Origin: Sphaerochaetaceae bacterium
GTDB lineage: Bacteria > Spirochaetota > Spirochaetia > Sphaerochaetales > Sphaerochaetaceae
Assembly (NCBI GenBank): GCA_016302165.1
Contig: JAEDOD010000026.1
Span: 1-18,833, forward strand
Length of the DNA stretch: 18,833 nt
Reading direction: 5' to 3'
Under the pieces are notes generated by a model. The model was given only the letters and a program-made list of their open reading frames with translations. It searched no databases and was not told the DNA's origin. Positions 1 to 7,092 of this stretch are shown one piece after another. Numbering within the stretch: the stretch's first letter is position 1; the number at the start of each line of letters is the position of its first letter. A program made the translations under genes and the position numbers.

Positions 1-160
1 TGGATTATAGGCAAAGGAATTTGCTGGAAAAAGAAAGTACCTTAACACAGATATAAGGCCTCCATTGGGACTTTGAAATATCTACAATCTGAAGAAGAGA
101 AAATACAACTCATGGTAGAGACCAAAAAGAATGAAAGTCATATACGCCTTAAATGTCCTA

Positions 161-206
161 ATAATCAGCCGTGGGACACACTTTTCATCCATATACGGCT
201 GATTAT
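161..206. repeat. 12-bp inverted repeat (possible stem-loop)
   Basis: ATAATCAGCCGT is followed after about 22 bases by its exact reverse complement ACGGCTGATTAT. On the plus strand the right arm is followed by a short T run (GGTTTTT), so the element could be the intrinsic terminator of a gene lying left of the window. The loop is long for a terminator, so a remnant of a mobile-element end is also possible. Confidence 0.5.
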
Positions 207-256
207 CAAGGTTTTTAGCTGGTGAGCTTGATAATAGATATCCAGATAGCTTTTAC

Positions 257-274
257 AGATATATCGATATATCT
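257..274. repeat. 18-bp perfect palindrome
   Basis: AGATATATCGATATATCT reads the same on both strands. It lies about 36 bases beyond the stop codon of the minus-strand permease gene. It lacks a GC-rich stem and a T tract, so it is not a standard terminator. A protein-binding site or chance AT-rich symmetry are both possible. Confidence 0.45.
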
Positions 275-309
275 TTGCTTGACGCCAGAGGATGCAGGAA
301 ATCCTTATA

Positions 310-1617
310 CTATTTTTCTTCTGTCTTCTCCTTGGGGAGAATTACATTCAGCGCTACAGCCACTATGGTTGCAACTACCACAGGGGACTTGGCGAAGACC
401 ATGGTAACCCAATCCGGGAACTGGGCAAGGGCTTCCGTCACCTGGCTGATTCCTACTCCTAAGGCAGCTGCCAGGCCTACAATTGAAGTATTCCTGTGGT
501 TCATATCTCCAGAGGAGACCAGCTTCATGCCTGTCATGGCAATGGATGAGAACACTGAAACTGTTGCTCCTCCCAATACACACTGCGGAATTGTGGTGAG
601 GATGGCTGAAAACTTTGGAATAAGTCCTGCCGAGAGGAGCATCAAGGCTGTAACTGCAAACACTTTTCTGTTGACCACCTTTGTGGTGGATACGATTCCT
701 ACGTTCTGGGAGTAGGTTGCTGAAGGCAGACCGCCAAAAAGGGCTGATACTATATTTGATAGTCCGTATGCTGTAATGCCCCTTTTCAGCTCAGATCCTG
801 TGGGCTCCCTATCCAGTCCACCCATGGTGGTGGCGCTGATATCTCCGATGGCCTGTATTGCGTTTATGGCAAAGAGAATTGAGAAGGAAGCAACGGCTGA
901 GAACTCGAAACTGATGCCGAAGGGCATGAAACGGGGAAGGCTGAACCAGAGGGAACCTCCAACGTTGGAGATGTCTACCATGCCAAAGGGAATGGAGATT
1001 ATGTATCCCACCACTATTCCTATAAGGATTGATGCAAGCTTTATAAGGCCCTTTCCAAAGTGGTTGCAGGCTGTGACCACCACCAGAGTCAGTCCTGCTA
1101 CAAGCCAATTCTGCCAGCTTCCGAAGTCAGGGCTTCCTGCTCCTCCTGCCATATATCTTATGGCTGTAGGGTAGAGGGAGAGACCGATGGTGAAGACAAC
1201 AGTTCCTGTAATGAGGGGAGGGAAAAGCTTCTGGATCCTTTTTGCAAAGAGGCCGAGGATAGCTGCAACAGCACCTCCGACTATCTGGGCTCCGAAGACC
1301 TCCGCAAGGCCAAAGCCTAAGACTATGGCCTGCATGGATGCAAGGTATGCAAAGGAAACTCCCATAATCAGAGGAAGCCTGGCTCCAATGAATAGCTCAA
1401 TCAATGTCATGACAGCTGCAGAGACCAGGGATGACTGTATGAGTAGTACACTTTTCTCCGGACTCAGCTGGGCCAGGGAGGAGAGGATAATCGCAGGCGT
1501 TACACATCCTACTATCATGGCCACAAGGTGCTGCAGGGAAAGGGGGATAGTGTATTTCAGTGGTGGTAGTTTTCCGTTTAGTTCAAAGAGTTGGTTCTTG
1601 TTGTCTGTATCAGCCAT
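310..1617 (-). CDS. NCS2 family purine (xanthine/uric acid-type) permease
   Basis: A 435-residue polytopic membrane protein of the nucleobase:cation symporter-2 family (UapA/XanQ/PbuX group, COG2233), expected to import a purine or uracil-type base with H+ or Na+ across the inner membrane. Visible hallmarks are QHLVAM at residues 29-34 in the first membrane segment, a GVSFAYL segment near 86-92, IGDISAT (257-263) in the TM8 region, and SQNVGIVSTTKVVNR (304-318), which matches the family Q-N-x-G signature. The start was placed at 1617 (MADTDNK), because the 31 residues possible upstream are hydrophobic and atypical; no strong ribosome-binding site decides this. The TM8 position that carries Glu in XanQ (E-x-x-G-D) is Gln255 here. 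It is divergent from the first ABC operon and shares its control region. Exact substrate is not resolved. Confidence 0.87.
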   Translation of the reverse strand: MADTDNKNQLFELNGKLPPLKYTIPLSLQHLVAMIVGCVTPAIILSSLAQLSPEKSVLLIQSSLVSAAVMTLIELFIGARLPLIMGVSFAYLASMQAIVLGFGLAEVFGAQIVGGAVAAILGLFAKRIQKLFPPLITGTVVFTIGLSLYPTAIRYMAGGAGSPDFGSWQNWLVAGLTLVVVTACNHFGKGLIKLASILIGIVVGYIISIPFGMVDISNVGGSLWFSLPRFMPFGISFEFSAVASFSILFAINAIQAIGDISATTMGGLDREPTGSELKRGITAYGLSNIVSALFGGLPSATYSQNVGIVSTTKVVNRKVFAVTALMLLSAGLIPKFSAILTTIPQCVLGGATVSVFSSIAMTGMKLVSSGDMNHRNTSIVGLAAALGVGISQVTEALAQFPDWVTMVFAKSPVVVATIVAVALNVILPKEKTEEK

Positions 1618-1738
1618 AAGCTTTATCTTATAGCAGATAAGAGATATTTCAAGAAAAACCTTTAGAATACTCAAAATATTCCTAAAAATAAAATGAATAG
1701 TTAAATACAATGTTTGATTATTTGTGAAAACATAAATT

Positions 1739-1781
1739 ATCCTAATTAATAGGATATATTATCCTTGAAAAAGGCAAGGAT
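1739..1781. promoter_or_regulatory. Operator-like array of ATCCTA/TAGGAT half-sites
   Basis: ATCCTAATTAATAGGAT at 1739-1755 is an inverted repeat with 6-bp arms. It is followed by a second pair, ATCCTT (1761-1766) and AAGGAT (1776-1781). The first three half-sites begin exactly 11 bp apart (1739, 1750, 1761), so they would lie on the same face of the helix. This pattern suggests cooperative binding of a dimeric regulator. The regulator is not identifiable from the window. Confidence 0.45.
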
Positions 1782-1921
1782 GGATTTAGGTAAAACGCAA
1801 CATAATGCAACAAATCTATGATTGCTGAGATGAAAAATGATGCGGCATCATGAATTTTTATGCATTATACATACAATAATCTCATTGACTTTATCTTTAA
1901 ATTGGAGTTAGTCTCTTTACA

Positions 1922-1944
1922 GTTGTCTTTGACAACGTCTTTTT
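1922..1944 (+). promoter_or_regulatory. Short hairpin followed by T run in the leader of ABC operon 1
   Basis: GTTGTC-TTT-GACAAC forms a perfect 6-bp stem with a 3-base loop and is followed by GTC and five Ts. It resembles a weak intrinsic terminator placed 44 bases before the binding-protein start codon. Its arms can also pair with the next hairpin (1951-1972), so an attenuator-type switch is possible. Confidence 0.4.
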
Positions 1945-1950
1945 CTTATG

Positions 1951-1972
1951 TGTCGTCAGCCCTTTGACGACA
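1951..1972 (+). promoter_or_regulatory. 8-bp hairpin abutting the ribosome-binding site of ABC operon 1
   Basis: TGTCGTCA, a 6-base loop GCCCTT, then TGACGACA form a perfect 8-bp stem. The binding-protein Shine-Dalgarno sequence (GAAGGGG, 1973-1979) starts at the next base, so folding could influence ribosome access. CTTTGAC(A/G)AC occurs in both this hairpin and the one at 1922-1936. Confidence 0.45.
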
Positions 1973-1987
1973 GAAGGGGTTTACTTT

Positions 1988-2944
1988 ATGAAAAAGCTTT
2001 TTGTTGTATCATTGGTCCTCGTCCTTGCTCTAGGATCCGTATTCGCTCAGGGTGCATCTGAGTCTTCAAAGAAATTGACAGTCGGTATCTGTCAGCTGGT
2101 CCAGCACCCAGCTCTTGACGCAGCAACACAGGGATTCAAGGATGCACTTATTGAAGGTATCGGTGCAGAAAACGTAAATATCGATGAGCAGAATGCCAGC
2201 GGCGAGCCAGCAAACTGTGCAACAATCATCAATGGATTCGTAGCCAAGAATGTTGATCTCATTCTTGCCAACGCTACTCCAGCTCTCCAGGCAGCAGCCA
2301 GTGCTACAAGCACAATCCCTGTTCTTGGAACTTCCATTACTGACTATGCTTCTGCCCTTGACATCACAGGCTGGACAGGAACAGTTGGAACAAACGTCTC
2401 CGGTACATCCGACCTTGCTCCTCTTGCTGAGCAGGCAGATATGATCAAGGAACTCTTCCCTTCCGCAAAGAAGGTCGGTATCCTCTTCTGCTCCAGCGAA
2501 GCTAACTCTGTCTATCAGGTTGAAGAAATGGAGAAGTATCTTGCATCTCTCTCCATCGAGACTGAAAGATTCTCCTTCACAGATACAAATGACGTAGCAT
2601 CTGTTGCACAGAAGGCAGCTGATTCCTCAGACGTCATCTATATTCCTACAGACAACACAGCAGCTTCCAACACAGAAGCAATTGCAAACGTTGTCATCCC
2701 TGCAAAGGTTCCAGTAGTTGCAGGTGAGGAAGGTATCTGCCAGGGCTGTGGTGTTGCAACACTCTCAATCAGTTACTATGATATCGGATATGCAACAGGA
2801 AAGATGGCTGTCGAAATTCTCAAGAATGGCGCAGACGTTTCCAAGATGCCAATCCAGTTCGCTCCTCAGGTGACAAAGAAGTACAACGCTTCCGTATGTG
2901 CTCAGCTTGGAATCGAGGCTCCTGCTGGATACGAAGCAATCTAA
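1988..2944 (+). CDS. ABC transporter substrate-binding protein, TrpX-like (COG2984)
   Basis: A 318-residue exported binding protein of the COG2984 (ABC_sub_bind) family. Characterised or predicted relatives named TrpX bind aromatic amino acids. A signal peptide of about 20 residues ends in SVFA, giving a mature start QGASES; there is no lipobox Cys, so it should be a soluble periplasmic protein. Family features are VGICQLVQHPALDAA near the mature N terminus, VSGTSDL (residues 145-151) in the hinge region, and PTDNTA near 221-226. ATG 1988 was chosen over a TTG at 1964 because the signal peptide begins exactly here and GAAGGGG lies 8 bases upstream. It is the first gene of an operon with a matching permease and ATPase. 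It is shorter than and clearly diverged from its paralogue at 11489. The ligand is inferred from the family only. Confidence 0.88.
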   Translation: MKKLFVVSLVLVLALGSVFAQGASESSKKLTVGICQLVQHPALDAATQGFKDALIEGIGAENVNIDEQNASGEPANCATIINGFVAKNVDLILANATPALQAAASATSTIPVLGTSITDYASALDITGWTGTVGTNVSGTSDLAPLAEQADMIKELFPSAKKVGILFCSSEANSVYQVEEMEKYLASLSIETERFSFTDTNDVASVAQKAADSSDVIYIPTDNTAASNTEAIANVVIPAKVPVVAGEEGICQGCGVATLSISYYDIGYATGKMAVEILKNGADVSKMPIQFAPQVTKKYNASVCAQLGIEAPAGYEAI

Positions 2945-2973
2945 GCATAATCTAGAATAATCAGGGGAAAGTG

Positions 2974-3891
2974 ATGGGTTCACTTATCAATGCACTTCCA
3001 GGTGCTGTTTCTCAAGGTCTAGTATGGGGAATCATGGCTCTAGGAGTCTATGTCACCTACCGCATTCTTGATGTGGCTGACCTTACAGTTGACGGTTCAT
3101 TGGCAACAGGTGGAGCGGTATGCGTTATGCTTATCCGCGCTGGTGTCAATCCTTGGGTTGCCCTTCTGGCAGCCCTTGTCGTGGGAGGGCTTGCTGGACT
3201 AGTGACAGCACTTCTCCATACAAAGTGTGGAATTCCTGCCATCCTGGCGGGAATTCTTACACAGCTTGCCTTATACTCTGTGAATCTCCGTATTCTTACA
3301 GGAAAGGCAAACCAGCCTGTCAGCGTAGACAAGTATCCTCTTCTGGTAAGCCAGAGATACGTAAGGGAGCTGTCTCTACGTAATCCAATACTTCTTATCG
3401 TTGTAATAATCGCATTCATTATCATGGTCCTCTACTGGTTCTTCGGAACCGAGAAGGGATGCTCAATCAGAGCAACCGGTGCCAACAAGAGCATGGCAAG
3501 GGCCAATGGTATCAATCCAGACAACGACATTATCCTCGGCCTTATCATCTCCAACGCCCTTGTAGCCCTTTCCGGTGCACTCATTGCCCAGTATCAGGGT
3601 TCTGTGGATGTTAATATGGGACGTGGTGCAATTGTCATCGGCCTTGCTGCTGTCATCATCGGTGAAGTTGTATTCAAGAAGATCAGGGTCAATTTCGCAG
3701 GAAGACTTACCTTCGTCACCCTGGGTGCAGTCATCTACTATATCGTCATCCAGATTACTCTCCTCCTTGGTCTCAACACCAATGACCTCAAGCTCATTAC
3801 TGCCGTAATCGTCGGCCTCTTCCTTGCACTTCCATACTGGAAGGGAAAGGTTGGAGAAAGAAGAAGCAGAAAGGTGGTGAAGAATGCTTGA
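2974..3891 (+). CDS. ABC transporter permease, TrpY-like (COG4120)
   Basis: A 305-residue hydrophobic protein with about eight or nine membrane segments and the family motif RILDVADLTVDGSLATGGAV near its N terminus. This is the usual permease partner of COG2984 binding proteins, related to the LivH/BPD_transp_2 group, and forms the inner-membrane channel of the importer. The cytoplasmic loop containing RATGANKSMARANGINPDN probably contacts the ATPase. The start is ATG 2974, placed 6 bases after AGGGG; a GTG immediately before it is less well spaced. It follows the binding-protein gene by 29 bases, and its last codons overlap the ATPase start by 8 bases (ATGCTTGA), indicating translational coupling. 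A paralogue lies at 12526-13455. Confidence 0.88.
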   Translation: MGSLINALPGAVSQGLVWGIMALGVYVTYRILDVADLTVDGSLATGGAVCVMLIRAGVNPWVALLAALVVGGLAGLVTALLHTKCGIPAILAGILTQLALYSVNLRILTGKANQPVSVDKYPLLVSQRYVRELSLRNPILLIVVIIAFIIMVLYWFFGTEKGCSIRATGANKSMARANGINPDNDIILGLIISNALVALSGALIAQYQGSVDVNMGRGAIVIGLAAVIIGEVVFKKIRVNFAGRLTFVTLGAVIYYIVIQITLLLGLNTNDLKLITAVIVGLFLALPYWKGKVGERRSRKVVKNA

Positions 3892-4678
3892 ACTTAAGAA
3901 CATTTCCAAAACATTCAACAAGGGAACCGTCAATGCCAAGACAGCTCTCGACAACTTGTCCCTTACTCTCAATGATGGCGACTTCGTGACTGTCATAGGA
4001 GGAAACGGAGCTGGAAAGTCTACAATGCTCAACGCTATCAGCGGAGTATTCCGCGTGGATGAAGGCTCAATCATCGCCGATGGCGTGGATATCACCTTCC
4101 TTCCTGACTACAAGAGGGCTTCCATCCTTGGAAGAGTATTCCAGGATCCCATGATGGGAACCAATCCCAACATGATGATCGAGGAGAATATGGCCCTTGC
4201 CATGCGCAGGGGACAGAGAAGAGGCCTCAAGTGGGGAATCACCCAGAAGGAAAGGGAGTTCTACCATGAGGAGCTGAAGTCCCTTAAGCTTGGTCTTGAG
4301 GATAGACTTACCACAAAGGTAGGCCTTCTCTCCGGTGGCCAGAGACAGGCTCTTACCCTTCTGATGGCCACTCTCAAAAAGCCAAAGGTCCTTCTTCTTG
4401 ATGAGCACACGGCAGCTCTGGACCCAAAGACAGCTGAAAAGGTTCTCGAGATGTCTGACAGGGTAATAAAGGAGAATAACCTTACAACCCTTATGGTCAC
4501 CCACAACATGCGAGATGCAATTGCTCACGGTAACCGCCTTATTATGATGGATGCAGGTCACATTGTGGTAGACATCAGCGGTGAGGAGAAAAAGAAGCTT
4601 ACGGTCCCAGACCTGATGGCTCTATTCTCAAAGGCCAGCGGCAGCACCGAAGCTAACGACAAGATGCTTCTCAGCTAA
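3884..4678 (+). CDS. ABC transporter ATP-binding protein, TrpZ-like (COG1101)
   Basis: A 264-residue nucleotide-binding subunit that should power the importer encoded just upstream. All ABC motifs are present in order: Walker A GGNGAGKST (39-47), Q-loop Gln87, signature LSGGQ (149-153), Walker B KVLLLDE (168-174), D-loop ALD (178-180) and switch His207 in VTHN. After the catalytic Glu the usual Pro is His (DEHTAALDP), a form I associate with the COG1101 family and shared with the paralogue at 13448. The start has AAGGTGG 6 bases upstream inside the permease gene. A stem-loop terminator follows the stop codon. Confidence 0.92.
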   Translation: MLELKNISKTFNKGTVNAKTALDNLSLTLNDGDFVTVIGGNGAGKSTMLNAISGVFRVDEGSIIADGVDITFLPDYKRASILGRVFQDPMMGTNPNMMIEENMALAMRRGQRRGLKWGITQKEREFYHEELKSLKLGLEDRLTTKVGLLSGGQRQALTLLMATLKKPKVLLLDEHTAALDPKTAEKVLEMSDRVIKENNLTTLMVTHNMRDAIAHGNRLIMMDAGHIVVDISGEEKKKLTVPDLMALFSKASGSTEANDKMLLS

Positions 4679-4684
4679 GAATAA

Positions 4685-4720
4685 GACCCTCTCCCGAAAA
4701 GGAAAGGGTCGATTTATTTA
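4685..4720 (+). terminator. Intrinsic terminator of ABC operon 1
   Basis: GACCCTCTCC and GGAAAGGGTC form a 10-bp stem with one mismatch around a CGAAAA loop, followed by the T-rich GATTTATTTA. It starts 7 bases after the ATPase stop codon and lies between convergent genes, so it may also act on the minus-strand transcript. Confidence 0.75.
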
Positions 4721-4731
4721 TGTCCTACAAT

Positions 4732-5880
4732 CTATTTTCGTCTCACATTCAGCTTCTCCCTGCATTTCAGGGCAGCCTTTGCTATGCACTCTCCATCAAT
4801 GGAATCCTTTCCTTCCTGGACTCTAATTGCTTCACTTTCATTTAGTACAGTCTCGATGGCAGCTGCAGAGAGGCCCTCGAAAAGGGATGAAAGGAGCTGA
4901 GGATTCAAGGTATCTGAAAGCTTGCGGCCTTTGGTATATATGGCGATAAGCTCCATCCTGGTGTTATGGTCCGGGTTGGAGACAGTGTATTTAAGGTCAA
5001 ATCTTCCTGGCCTTATGAGAGCTGCGTCCAAGGACTGGAAGGAATTGGTTGCAGCCACCACCAGAACTTCACCTTTATCTGAGAAGCCGTCCATTTCATT
5101 AAGGAGAGTGGTGATTATTCTGTTGTTCTCCTTGTCGATACCGCTACCTGCATAGTTTCTCTTCTCTCCGATAGAGTCGAATTCATCTATGAATACAATG
5201 GAAGGCTTCTTTCTTCTTGCCTTCTTGAAGAGCATCTTCACCTTCATTGCTCCCATGCCCATAAGGGCACCCTGGAAGTCTGCACCACGGGTGGCGATGA
5301 AGTTAAGCCCAGCTTCCTCTGCCAGGGCTTTTGCAAAGAGAGTCTTTCCATTTCCGGGAGGGCCTTCAAGGATTATTCCCTTCACATTCCTTATGGCCGT
5401 CCTGTCCTTATGCTTCATGGAATCCACGATCAAGGCCATATCTCTTTTGACTTCCTCCATTCCAGCTATATCGCTGAAATGCACTCCAGTGTGTCTGACA
5501 CATCGGAAAGTGTGGAAATACCAGTCCAAGGCCTTGTAGATGGCGAAGGCTACTATAGCAAGAAAGAGGATGTTGAAGACTGTATCAAGAGCACTGCTGA
5601 GAGATGATGTCCCCATTTCCACATTGATTCCAGAAAGGAGCATTTCCTCCTTGAAGGTAGGATAGTCAGGATTGGAGGTGGAATATGTCTTTCCTTCACT
5701 TCTCACCTTCACCCGCTCTTCGTAAATGGTGACAGACTCAACTTTCCCTTCTTCCACCATGCTCACAAATTGGGAATAGGGGATTTTCTCTCCAAGGAAA
5801 AGGTCTTCCGGAAGGATTAATAAGACAAATGCCAAGGAGAGGGCTATAATGATAAAGAAAATGGTAGATTTACGTCTCAT
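4732..5880 (-). CDS. FtsH-like membrane AAA+ ATPase lacking the M41 peptidase domain
   Basis: A 382-residue protein with the FtsH N-terminal plan: membrane segment at about 6-24, periplasmic FtsH_ext-type domain (IPYSQFVSMVEEGKVESV, 33-50), second membrane segment at about 100-120, then an AAA domain. Walker A GPPGNGKT (173-180), Walker B IVFIDE (228-233), sensor-1 Asn279 and arginine fingers in IRPGRFD (Arg290, Arg293) are intact, so ATP hydrolysis is plausible. The sequence stops after the AAA lid: the HExxH zinc peptidase domain of roughly 200 residues is missing, against about 640 residues for FtsH. The pore-loop aromatic of FtsH (MFVGVG) is replaced by Leu206 in ALMGMG. The gene is followed by the terminator of the convergent operon, so no lost protease half lies downstream. 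A remodelling or chaperone role, perhaps with the true FtsH, is inferred. No well-spaced ribosome-binding site is visible; AGAGG lies 13 bases upstream, inside a palindrome. Confidence 0.85.
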   Translation of the reverse strand: MRRKSTIFFIIIALSLAFVLLILPEDLFLGEKIPYSQFVSMVEEGKVESVTIYEERVKVRSEGKTYSTSNPDYPTFKEEMLLSGINVEMGTSSLSSALDTVFNILFLAIVAFAIYKALDWYFHTFRCVRHTGVHFSDIAGMEEVKRDMALIVDSMKHKDRTAIRNVKGIILEGPPGNGKTLFAKALAEEAGLNFIATRGADFQGALMGMGAMKVKMLFKKARRKKPSIVFIDEFDSIGEKRNYAGSGIDKENNRIITTLLNEMDGFSDKGEVLVVAATNSFQSLDAALIRPGRFDLKYTVSNPDHNTRMELIAIYTKGRKLSDTLNPQLLSSLFEGLSAAAIETVLNESEAIRVQEGKDSIDGECIAKAALKCREKLNVRRK

Positions 5881-5881
5881 A

Positions 5882-5905
5882 GGGAAAAAGTAACCTCTTT
5901 TTCCC
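5882..5905. promoter_or_regulatory. Palindrome GGGAAAAAG-N6-CTTTTTCCC in a divergent promoter
   Basis: Perfect 9-bp arms around a 6-base centre lie between the divergent FtsH-like and permease genes, which are only 53 bases apart. On the minus strand the arm ends 1 base before the FtsH-like start codon, so in RNA it would form a hairpin at the initiation site; in DNA it could be an operator. A similar element occurs at 15358-15387. Confidence 0.45.
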
Positions 5906-5933
5906 CTATGGTGAACCCCGGAAGGGAGGAAAA

Positions 5934-7091
5934 ATGAAGAAGATTGAAACAGAATCCAAGCTTACTTTCTGGGAGGCCGCCAGCATAATAGTAGGACACG
6001 GAGTAGGATCGGGAGTATTGGCTGTACCATATCTGGCCTCCAGGAATTCAATCTCCTCCTTTATCCTTATAATAGTAGTGGCCTATCTGGTGAATCTCAT
6101 CCTCCACTTCATGATTGCCGAGCTAAGTCTCAACAATGGAGGAGGCCAGTTCATAACCATCTTTGAAAATGAGCTTTTCAAGGGAAAAATAGGAAAATAC
6201 CTTTCCTGGGGAGCCTTCCTGATCATGGGCTTCTCTGTATTGGTCAATGTTGCTGGCTTCATCAGCGGAGGGGGAGCTGCAATACACTCTGCCCTTGGCC
6301 TTCCTCTATGGGCATCCCAGATCATCTATTATGTATTGGCCTCCCTTGTGGTGTTCTTCGGACTGAAGGCTGTAGGAATATTCGAGAAGATTTCAGTGTT
6401 CTCCATGGTAGCTGTCATCACAGTACTGTTTGTGGCTGTAATGAAGGGAGAGAAGGAGAGCTATAGCTTTTCCTTTATCGCTCCCTCCAATGTAATGGCC
6501 CTCTATTCCATGGTAGCCTTCGCCCTATCTGCTGTAATGAGCGTTCCTCAGGTGGTAAAGGGCCTGGAAGGGGACGAAAAGAAAATCAGAGGCTCCATAG
6601 CCCTTGGAACAGGAGTGAACATATTCCTTGTGGTGATCATTGCCTTCATGACTCTCATTTCCTGCGGCACTTCCATATCCCAGGATGGAGCGCTGGTGGA
6701 CCTTTCCAGGACTCTTGGAGGATGGGTAGGAGCCATAGGATATATATTCTCCCTCCTTGCCCTTTCGACTTCCTTCTGGGCCAACACTCTTAACCTGAGG
6801 GATATCATCGGCGAGAAGACAGGCTGGTCCAGACGGATTAGCTGGGCTGCAGCCTCCATTCCCTGCCTCATCATTTCTGTATTGGGACTTCAAGGCTTTG
6901 TAGGGTTTACGAGAATAGCAGGAGTGGTTCAGGTGATTACTGGGCTTGGAGTGATTGTGGCCTATCACTTCTCCCGAAAAAGGGAAGGGAAGAGCCCTAT
7001 CTGTGGCCTCTTCGGCACTCTTCCATTCCAGATCATCGTTGTTCTTGGATCCCTATTGTCTACAGTGGGGTCCCTGTTGAAGGTGGTGTAA
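5934..7091 (+). CDS. Amino-acid permease, HAAAP/aromatic amino-acid type
   Basis: A 385-residue membrane protein with about eleven membrane segments. Its first segment reads SIIVGHGVGSGVLAVPYLAS, matching the G-x-G-(I/V)-L-A-(L/V)-P-Y signature of hydroxy/aromatic amino-acid permeases (COG0814: TyrP, Mtr, SdaC) and eukaryotic Aa_trans proteins. It should be an ion-driven amino-acid symporter in the inner membrane. The start is well supported by AGGGAGG 4 bases upstream. It heads an operon in which the next gene begins 1 base after its stop codon, with GGTGG inside its own last codons. The substrate cannot be read from the sequence; an aromatic amino acid would fit the two TrpXYZ-like operons on either side. 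Other APC-superfamily amino-acid carriers are the alternative. Confidence 0.8.
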   Translation: MKKIETESKLTFWEAASIIVGHGVGSGVLAVPYLASRNSISSFILIIVVAYLVNLILHFMIAELSLNNGGGQFITIFENELFKGKIGKYLSWGAFLIMGFSVLVNVAGFISGGGAAIHSALGLPLWASQIIYYVLASLVVFFGLKAVGIFEKISVFSMVAVITVLFVAVMKGEKESYSFSFIAPSNVMALYSMVAFALSAVMSVPQVVKGLEGDEKKIRGSIALGTGVNIFLVVIIAFMTLISCGTSISQDGALVDLSRTLGGWVGAIGYIFSLLALSTSFWANTLNLRDIIGEKTGWSRRISWAAASIPCLIISVLGLQGFVGFTRIAGVVQVITGLGVIVAYHFSRKREGKSPICGLFGTLPFQIIVVLGSLLSTVGSLLKVV

Positions 7092-7092
7092 T

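Larger units (their letters stand above)
1..309. other. Non-coding or degraded stretch with two inverted repeats
   Basis: No convincing gene is visible here. An open stretch at 46-225 (+) with an internal ATG at 112 encodes about 37 residues rich in Lys, Asn and Ile. It has no recognisable motif and no ribosome-binding site, and may be a remnant or chance. The DNA is richer in A+T than the neighbouring genes. It contains a 12-bp inverted repeat at 161-206 and an 18-bp perfect palindrome at 257-274, listed separately. Its right edge is the 3' end of the minus-strand permease gene. Confidence 0.5.
1618..1987. other. Divergent control region between purine permease and ABC operon 1
   Basis: About 370 AT-rich bases without a gene. 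It holds an array of ATCCT(A/T)/(T/A)AGGAT half-sites (1739-1781), a possible -35 TTGACT at 1885-1890, and two short hairpins near the binding-protein gene (1922-1944 and 1951-1972). Both flanking transporter genes must be expressed from it. Confidence 0.6.

Noticed and set aside
222..715. Plus-strand open frames (222-407 and 275-715)
   Set aside because: The first is short and without motif, and both largely run antisense through the NCS2 permease gene, whose minus-strand product has clear family signatures.
1885..1913. Sigma-70 promoter TTGACT with a -10 near 1908
   Set aside because: The -35 is good, but no acceptable -10 hexamer is found at 16-18 bases, so it was not annotated as a promoter.
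1964..1987. Upstream TTG start for the operon 1 binding protein
   Set aside because: It falls inside the hairpin and before the Shine-Dalgarno site, and would add residues ahead of a standard signal peptide.
1891..1987. T-box riboswitch in either TrpXYZ-like leader
   Set aside because: T-box control is known for this transporter family in Firmicutes, but no AGGGTGG-N-ACCGCG-type antiterminator sequence or large leader is present here or at 11367-11488.
3463..4095. Minus-strand 210-codon open frame
   Set aside because: It is antisense to the operon 1 permease and ATPase genes, is low in complexity and lacks any motif.
5908..5937. Nine-codon frame MVNPGREEK ending in ATGA at the amino-acid permease start
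   Set aside because: It has no ribosome-binding site and no aromatic codons, and its position over the permease Shine-Dalgarno region explains the overlap.
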